This document shows, one piece after another, positions 43,360-47,250 of a stretch of DNA of 47,250 nucleotides; the stretch's first letter is position 1, and each line of letters starts with the position of its first letter. This stretch comes from an uncultured Celeribacter sp. GTDB lineage: Bacteria; Pseudomonadota; Alphaproteobacteria; Rhodobacterales; Rhodobacteraceae. The stretch spans positions 1-47,250 of the forward strand of contig CALLMA010000012.1 of assembly GCA_938008015.1 (NCBI GenBank), read 5' to 3'. Below the pieces are notes generated by a model. That model was not told the DNA's origin, ran no database searches, and was given only the letters and a program-made list of their open reading frames with translations. Position numbers and translations under genes: made by a program.

Positions 43360-43938
43360 CTAAGTTATTCTTAATCTGCTCAAGGTTCGATAGACGGTTG
43401 GCCTTGAAACCGCGAAAACTTCGGCGAGATCGCTGATAGAATACTCGCCGGTTGCATGCATACGTCCGAGTTCTTTTTGTTGTTTTTCAGATAGTTTAGG
43501 TTGTTTGCCGCGCAGTTTTCCTTTGGCGCGAGCTAGAGCCATGCCCTCGCGGGTACGCATGCGGATGAGGTCAGCTTCGAATTCGGCGAAGGTTGCGAGG
43601 ATATTGAAGAACATTTTCCCCATCGGATCATTGGGATCATAAACGGATGCGCCGAGGGCTAAATTCACGCTGCGTGCTTTCAACTTGTCAGCAATGTCTC
43701 GGGCATCGGGAACGGAGCGGGCCAGCCTGTCGAGTTTGGACACGACAAGTGTGTCCCCTTCGCGCACGGCCGCCAAAGCTTGGTCTAGGCCTGGCCGATC
43801 ACGGCTCGAGCCCGTCAATCCGTGATCAGTGTAGATGCGATCCTTACTCACGCCGAGATTTTCGAGCGCTTGTTTTTGTGCCGATAGATCTTGCCCGTCT
43901 GTCGAACAGCGTGCGTATCCGATTTTTGTAATATTCAT
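43360..43938 (-). CDS. tnpR: Tn3-family resolvase (serine recombinase)
   Basis: This 192-residue serine recombinase has catalytic Ser12 (YARCSTDGQDLS), DRPGLDQAL, the conserved Arg motif SKLDRLARSV near 66-75, FNILATFAEFEADLIRMRTREG (the E-helix, cited as FAEFEADLIRMRTREG), and a C-terminal Hin-type HTH (YSISDLAEVFAVSRPTVYRTL). It resolves cointegrates at the adjacent res site. Divergent to tnpA, it may also repress both genes, as TnpR of Tn3 does. Confidence 0.95.
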   Translation of the reverse strand: MNITKIGYARCSTDGQDLSAQKQALENLGVSKDRIYTDHGLTGSSRDRPGLDQALAAVREGDTLVVSKLDRLARSVPDARDIADKLKARSVNLALGASVYDPNDPMGKMFFNILATFAEFEADLIRMRTREGMALARAKGKLRGKQPKLSEKQQKELGRMHATGEYSISDLAEVFAVSRPTVYRTLSRLRIT

Positions 43939-43943
43939 GTTCG

Positions 43944-44071
43944 GATTGTACGAATAAGGCCCCGCAATTGCAATTTTAATCGTACTATCTATATGATATG
44001 GATCTGAGCCCTATTTTACTGAACTCACCTGTCCGTTCAAAACTGTTCGCTGACCGATCCCCTTACGGACA
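43944..44071. other. Candidate res site between tnpR and tnpA
   Basis: Two inverted half-site pairs are visible: GATTGTACGAATAA (43944-43957) facing TTAATCGTACTATC (43976-43989), 12 of 14 positions conserved when inverted; and TGTCCGT (44030-44036) facing ACGGACA (44065-44071). Tn3-type res sites comprise two or three such subsites, and both pairs lie in the divergent tnpR/tnpA gap where res belongs. Exact subsite limits are inferred. Confidence 0.6.
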
Positions 44072-44113
44072 AACCTTTATTTCTAAAACACCCTCGCCAA
44101 TAGGAGGTTATGC

Positions 44114-46999
44114 ATGCCAAGACGCCATATTTTGACCGACCGCCAACGCAGTGCATTATTTGAGTTACCCACAGATGAGGTCGATCTATTGCGGCACTAC
44201 ATTTTGGATGATGAGGACATTGAACATATCCGCAGACGACGTCATGCCCATAACAAACTCGGCTTTGCCCTTCAGCTTTGCGCATTTCGGTATCCTGGCC
44301 GCTTGCTGAGCGCAGGTGAAATCATTCCTTTATCCGTGACTGAATTTCTCGCCGCCCAGATTGGCGTGAAACCTCACGAACTGGCAGGATATGCCGAAAC
44401 AGACGTGACACGTAGAAGACATCTCATAGATCTGAGGTCGCTTTATGGATATAAGATGTTTTCTGGGCAAGACGCTCGCGATTTGCAGGTGTGGCTGGAG
44501 AGCGAAGCGGAAACTGCTCACACCAATGAAGATTTGGTGAAACTGTTCATCGAGCACTGTCGTCGGACTCAGACTATTTTGCCAGGAGTGTCTGTGATAG
44601 AGCGCTTGTGCGCTGATGCTCTAGTCGCTGTTGAACGGCAGATTGAAGCGCGCATCGTTGGCCGTTTAAGTGATGCGATGAAGGGCCAACTTGATGCTCT
44701 GCTAAGCGAGCATGTGGATGGTCGAATTAGCCGGTTTATTTGGTTGCGCCAATTTGAAGTTGGCAAAAACACAGCAGATATAAACCGATTGCTGGACAAG
44801 TTAGAGTTTTTGCAGCGTTTTGATTTTTCTGTCGATGTACTCGACAGTATTCCGCCCCATCGCGTGGCGCGCCTGCGTCGCCAAGGAGAGCGTTATTTTA
44901 CAGATGGATTGCGGGATATTTCCAGCGACCGGCGACTGGCCATACTTGCAGTCTGTGCCGTGGAATGGCGCGCTGCAATTGCCGATGCTGTGGTCGAAAC
45001 CCATGATCGGATTGTTGGGAAAATATGGCGAGATGCTAAAAAGGTTTGCGACACTCAAATTGACAACGCTAAGACGTCTTTACACAAGACTTTGCGTTCC
45101 TTCAAAGTCTTAGGCGAAGCCTTGATTGAAGCAAAAGAATGTAATGCACCGCTAGACCCGGCCGTTGCAAGGGCTTGTGGATGGAGTGACCTCGAAAACC
45201 TTGTCTCAAAAGCTGCACATCTTAGTAATACAATGTCCGCGGAACCTTTGAACCATGTTATGCAAGGGTATTATCGATTTAGGCGCTATGCGCCGCGAAT
45301 GCTGTGCGCGCTGGACATCAAAGCAGAGCGGGTGGCTGAACCGTTGCTGGCTGCCGCAAACATCATTAGGGAGAACCAGGATACAATCTCACGCCCCGTC
45401 ACTTTTCTGCGACGCAATTCAAAGTGGCTGCGTCACCTCAAGGCACACAAAGAGGGCAGCAATCGACTATGGGAGGTCGCGGTGATGTCCCATTTGCGTG
45501 ATGCTTTTAGGTCTGGTGACATTTGGTTGGCGCACTCTCGTCGTTACGGTGATCTGAAGCAGGCCTTGGTGCCGATTGGCGCAGCAAAAAACATGCCGCG
45601 CTTAGCGGTTCCTTTCGACCCCAATGAATGGCTAAAAGATCGAAAGAAACGTATGGATGATGGAATTCAGCGTCTGTCCATTGCCGCCAAAGCTGGCACT
45701 ATTCCTGGTGGTTCCATTGATAATGGAATTCTAAAACTTCATCGTCTGGCTGCTGACGTTCCCTCTGAGGCGGATGACCTTGTTTTAGATCTATATAAGA
45801 ACCTACCTGATATACGGATTACGGATATGCTTCTGGCAGTAGAAAAAGCCACTGGTTTTATCGATGCGTTCGCCCACCTGCGCACAGGTGCGCCCTGCAG
45901 AGATAAAGTTGGGCTTTTGAATGTTTTGCTTGCGGAAGGCCTTAATTTGGGCCTGCGGAAAATGGCCGAAGCGACCAACACACATGACTATTTTCAGCTT
46001 TCACGGCTGTCCCGCTGGCACATCGAAGGCAATGCAATCAACCGTGCGCTCGCTATGGTAATTGAAGCACAATCAAAACTGCCGATGGCCCATTTCTGGG
46101 GTTCAGGTTTTACGGCTTCCAGCGATGGGCAATTCTTTCCTGCTACGCGCCAAGGTGAAGCCATGAATCTCATCAATGCGAAATACGGCACCGAACCTGG
46201 CCTTAAAGCTTACACCCATGTGTCCGATCAGTTCGCCCCTTTCGCCACACAAAACATCCCCGCAACCGCGAGTGAAGCCCCTTACATTCTAGATGGATTG
46301 TTAATGAATGAAGCAGGTAAAAATATACGCGAACAATATGCCGATACTGGTGGCTTCACCGATCACGTTTTTGCCGTCACATCTTTGCTAAATTATCGCT
46401 TTATTCCCCGCATTCGGGATCTACCTTCAAAACGCCTGTATGTCTTTGATCCGAACCGCGTACCAAAGGAACTGAAAGGGCTGATCGGCGGCAAAATCAA
46501 GGAGGGTACGATTGTGGCCAACTGGCCAGATACATTGCGCAGCGCAGCCACGATGGTCGCGGGGATTATGCCCCCAAGCCAACTCCTGAAAAAGTTTGCA
46601 TCTCATCCAAGGCAACACGATTTAGCAATCGCTCTTCGTGAAATCGGGCGGGTTGAACGTACACTTTTTACCATCGATTGGTTGCTCGATGTAGACATGC
46701 AGCGCCGTGCTCAAATCGGGCTCAATAAAGGTGAATCTCATCACGCGCTAAAGAACGCGTTACGAATTGGGCGACAGGGTGAAATCCGAGATCGCACCGC
46801 TGAGGGTCAACATTATCGTATGGCGGGCCTTAACCTTCTTGCCGCCATAATTATTTACTGGAACACAGACCAACTTGGGAAAGCCACCGCAAAAAGAAAA
46901 CATGCAGGCCTGAATTGCTCGCCAGAAATCCTGGCGCACACATCTCCCCTCGGCTGGGCTCATATTCTCATCACAGGTGAATATAGATGGCCAAAATAG
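44114..46999 (+). CDS. tnpA: Tn3-family transposase
   Basis: This 961-residue transposase is of full Tn3 length. The N-terminus (MPRRHILTDRQRSALFELP) is the DUF4158-like DNA-binding region; the catalytic core carries Asp671 (TASSDGQFFP), Asp744 (YADTGGFTDHVFA) and Glu874 (LNKGESHHALKNALR), the DDE triad spaced as in Tn4430/Tn3 enzymes. The C-terminal NLLAAIIIYWNT segment is typical. Its stop (46997-46999) lies immediately before the right inverted repeat. The frame is intact, so the element could be active. GGAGG lies upstream of ATG 44114. Confidence 0.96.
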   Translation: MPRRHILTDRQRSALFELPTDEVDLLRHYILDDEDIEHIRRRRHAHNKLGFALQLCAFRYPGRLLSAGEIIPLSVTEFLAAQIGVKPHELAGYAETDVTRRRHLIDLRSLYGYKMFSGQDARDLQVWLESEAETAHTNEDLVKLFIEHCRRTQTILPGVSVIERLCADALVAVERQIEARIVGRLSDAMKGQLDALLSEHVDGRISRFIWLRQFEVGKNTADINRLLDKLEFLQRFDFSVDVLDSIPPHRVARLRRQGERYFTDGLRDISSDRRLAILAVCAVEWRAAIADAVVETHDRIVGKIWRDAKKVCDTQIDNAKTSLHKTLRSFKVLGEALIEAKECNAPLDPAVARACGWSDLENLVSKAAHLSNTMSAEPLNHVMQGYYRFRRYAPRMLCALDIKAERVAEPLLAAANIIRENQDTISRPVTFLRRNSKWLRHLKAHKEGSNRLWEVAVMSHLRDAFRSGDIWLAHSRRYGDLKQALVPIGAAKNMPRLAVPFDPNEWLKDRKKRMDDGIQRLSIAAKAGTIPGGSIDNGILKLHRLAADVPSEADDLVLDLYKNLPDIRITDMLLAVEKATGFIDAFAHLRTGAPCRDKVGLLNVLLAEGLNLGLRKMAEATNTHDYFQLSRLSRWHIEGNAINRALAMVIEAQSKLPMAHFWGSGFTASSDGQFFPATRQGEAMNLINAKYGTEPGLKAYTHVSDQFAPFATQNIPATASEAPYILDGLLMNEAGKNIREQYADTGGFTDHVFAVTSLLNYRFIPRIRDLPSKRLYVFDPNRVPKELKGLIGGKIKEGTIVANWPDTLRSAATMVAGIMPPSQLLKKFASHPRQHDLAIALREIGRVERTLFTIDWLLDVDMQRRAQIGLNKGESHHALKNALRIGRQGEIRDRTAEGQHYRMAGLNLLAAIIIYWNTDQLGKATAKRKHAGLNCSPEILAHTSPLGWAHILITGEYRWPK

Positions 47000-47037
47000 C
47001 TTATGATACGATCCTGCCCCCTACCGGAACTGACCCC
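47000..47037 (-). repeat. Right terminal inverted repeat of the Tn3-family element
   Basis: This 38-bp end is the reverse complement of the left end with one substitution. It begins directly after the tnpA stop codon. The 5 bp outside it (GATTA on the plus strand) should be one copy of the target duplication. Confidence 0.93.
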
Positions 47038-47250
47038 GATTACTCTGCGTTTGATGGTTCGGATGGTTTTGATGCCACTGAGGGTCGCCTTGGCCGTTCG
47101 CAATGACCTAAAGCTTTGGCGATAGCCAAGGAGCCGCTTCATGGCGGCGTGATCGCTTTCGATTAGGTTGTTTCGCCACTTACGATCAATGTGTCTGATG
47201 CTGTCGAAATGCGGATCGTATCGATGGTTGATGTCGCGGATAACACGTCG

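Larger units (their letters stand above)
43297..47037 (+). mobile_element. Complete Tn3-family transposon without passenger genes (3741 bp)
   Basis: Both ends carry 38-bp inverted repeats starting GGGGTCAGTTCC and ending ATCATAAG (43297-43334 and 47000-47037), with one mismatch. Inside are a divergent resolvase (43360-43938, minus) and transposase (44114-46999, plus) with a res-like region between, the Tn3 layout. There are no cargo genes. The 5-bp flanks are similar but not identical (minus strand TAATC at the right, ATATC at the left), suggesting an old insertion or mutated target duplication. Confidence 0.93.
43171..47250 (-). mobile_element. IS6-family insertion sequence interrupted by a Tn3-family transposon (runs off the window)
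   Basis: The left end at about 43171 (GGGACTGTTGCGTTAG) resembles IS6-family termini. The transposase gene is on the minus strand; its middle enters from the right edge and its C-terminus is at 43226-43291. The Tn3-type element at 43297-47037 sits inside it. The left host boundary lies 40 bp after the stop of the DUF11 gene. The distal IS end is outside the window. Confidence 0.8.
43226..47250 (-). pseudogene. IS6-family transposase gene split by Tn3 insertion
   Basis: From 47250 down to 47038 the frame gives HRYDPHF, HIDRKWRNNLIESDHAAMKR (the Glu of IES is the catalytic Glu of the DDE triad) and LLGYRQSFRSLRTAKATLSG, ending KRRVI. The Tn3-type transposon then intervenes. From 43291 to 43226 the frame resumes HNHKPGDQGEIEF and ISHLFEAA-stop, the usual IS6 C-terminus. 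Removing the transposon and one 5-bp duplication rejoins the frame perfectly. The N-terminus lies beyond the window. Confidence 0.88.

Noticed and set aside
46960-47142. Short minus-strand frame spanning the right Tn3 end
   Set aside because: It is the IS6 transposase frame reading by chance into the transposon, not a gene of its own.
1-47250. CRISPR arrays, tRNA or rRNA genes
   Set aside because: No regularly spaced repeats and no tRNA-like T-loop/acceptor structures were found on either strand by eye.

Overview
This window looks like chromosomal DNA from an AT-leaning marine-type alphaproteobacterium, most likely of the Rhodobacterales or a relative. The reasons are family content (an AapJQMP amino-acid transporter, an Agl-type sugar transporter operon, a Hint-domain FG-GAP secreted protein, CaiB/BaiF plus TPP enzymes) and the very large share of ABC uptake systems. 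This placement is inference from gene content; there is no rRNA or other marker gene. No tRNA or CRISPR array was seen.

Layout, left to right. (1) 1-2908, minus strand: TPR protein, opgC and a Tat-exported OpgG/D (cut by the window edge) form an osmoregulated periplasmic glucan operon. (2) 3045-5874, minus: a TPP-dependent acetolactate-synthase-like enzyme overlaps a class III CoA-transferase. (3) 6039-16090: an amino-acid sensing and uptake island. An orphan AapJ-like binding protein and a hybrid histidine kinase lie on the minus strand, divergent from aapJQMP, a Na/Pi-cotransporter-like gene with an apparent AUU start, and a LuxR-type response regulator. (4) 16191-20791, minus: a uracil-DNA-glycosylase-family gene, then the osmF-yehY-yehX-yehW osmoprotectant transporter, divergent from an unusual LysR-type regulator with two helix-turn-helix domains (21032-22243). 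(5) 22337-26256, minus: a large RTX/FG-GAP/Hint protein followed by a TIGR03032-family protein. (6) 26871-34374, minus: a LacI-controlled operon in the order regulator, binding protein, permease F, a 27-residue small ORF, permease G, GH63 hydrolase, ATPase. The hydrolase carries the active-site signature of glucosylglycerate/mannosylglycerate hydrolases, so the operon probably scavenges a charged glycoside compatible solute. (7) 34592-40875, minus: an M19 dipeptidase with a complete Dpp/Opp-type peptide importer. (8) 41214-43130, plus: a CAP-domain lipoprotein, a fossil IS6 fragment and a secreted DUF11 protein. (9) 43171-47250: an IS6-family element whose transposase gene is split by a complete 3741-bp Tn3-family transposon (tnpR, res, tnpA, 38-bp inverted repeats).

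A theme runs through the window: scavenging and sensing of amino acids, peptides and compatible solutes, together with periplasmic osmotic adaptation (glucans, Yeh-type osmoprotectant transport, glycoside solute catabolism). The most noteworthy items are the small coupled ORF between the two sugar permeases, the DUF11-like domain inserted in one of those permeases, the apparent AUU start codon, the binding-protein/kinase pair facing its transporter paralogue, the double-HTH LysR protein, the recurring hairpins just after binding-protein genes, and the nested transposon whose host IS can be rejoined in frame.
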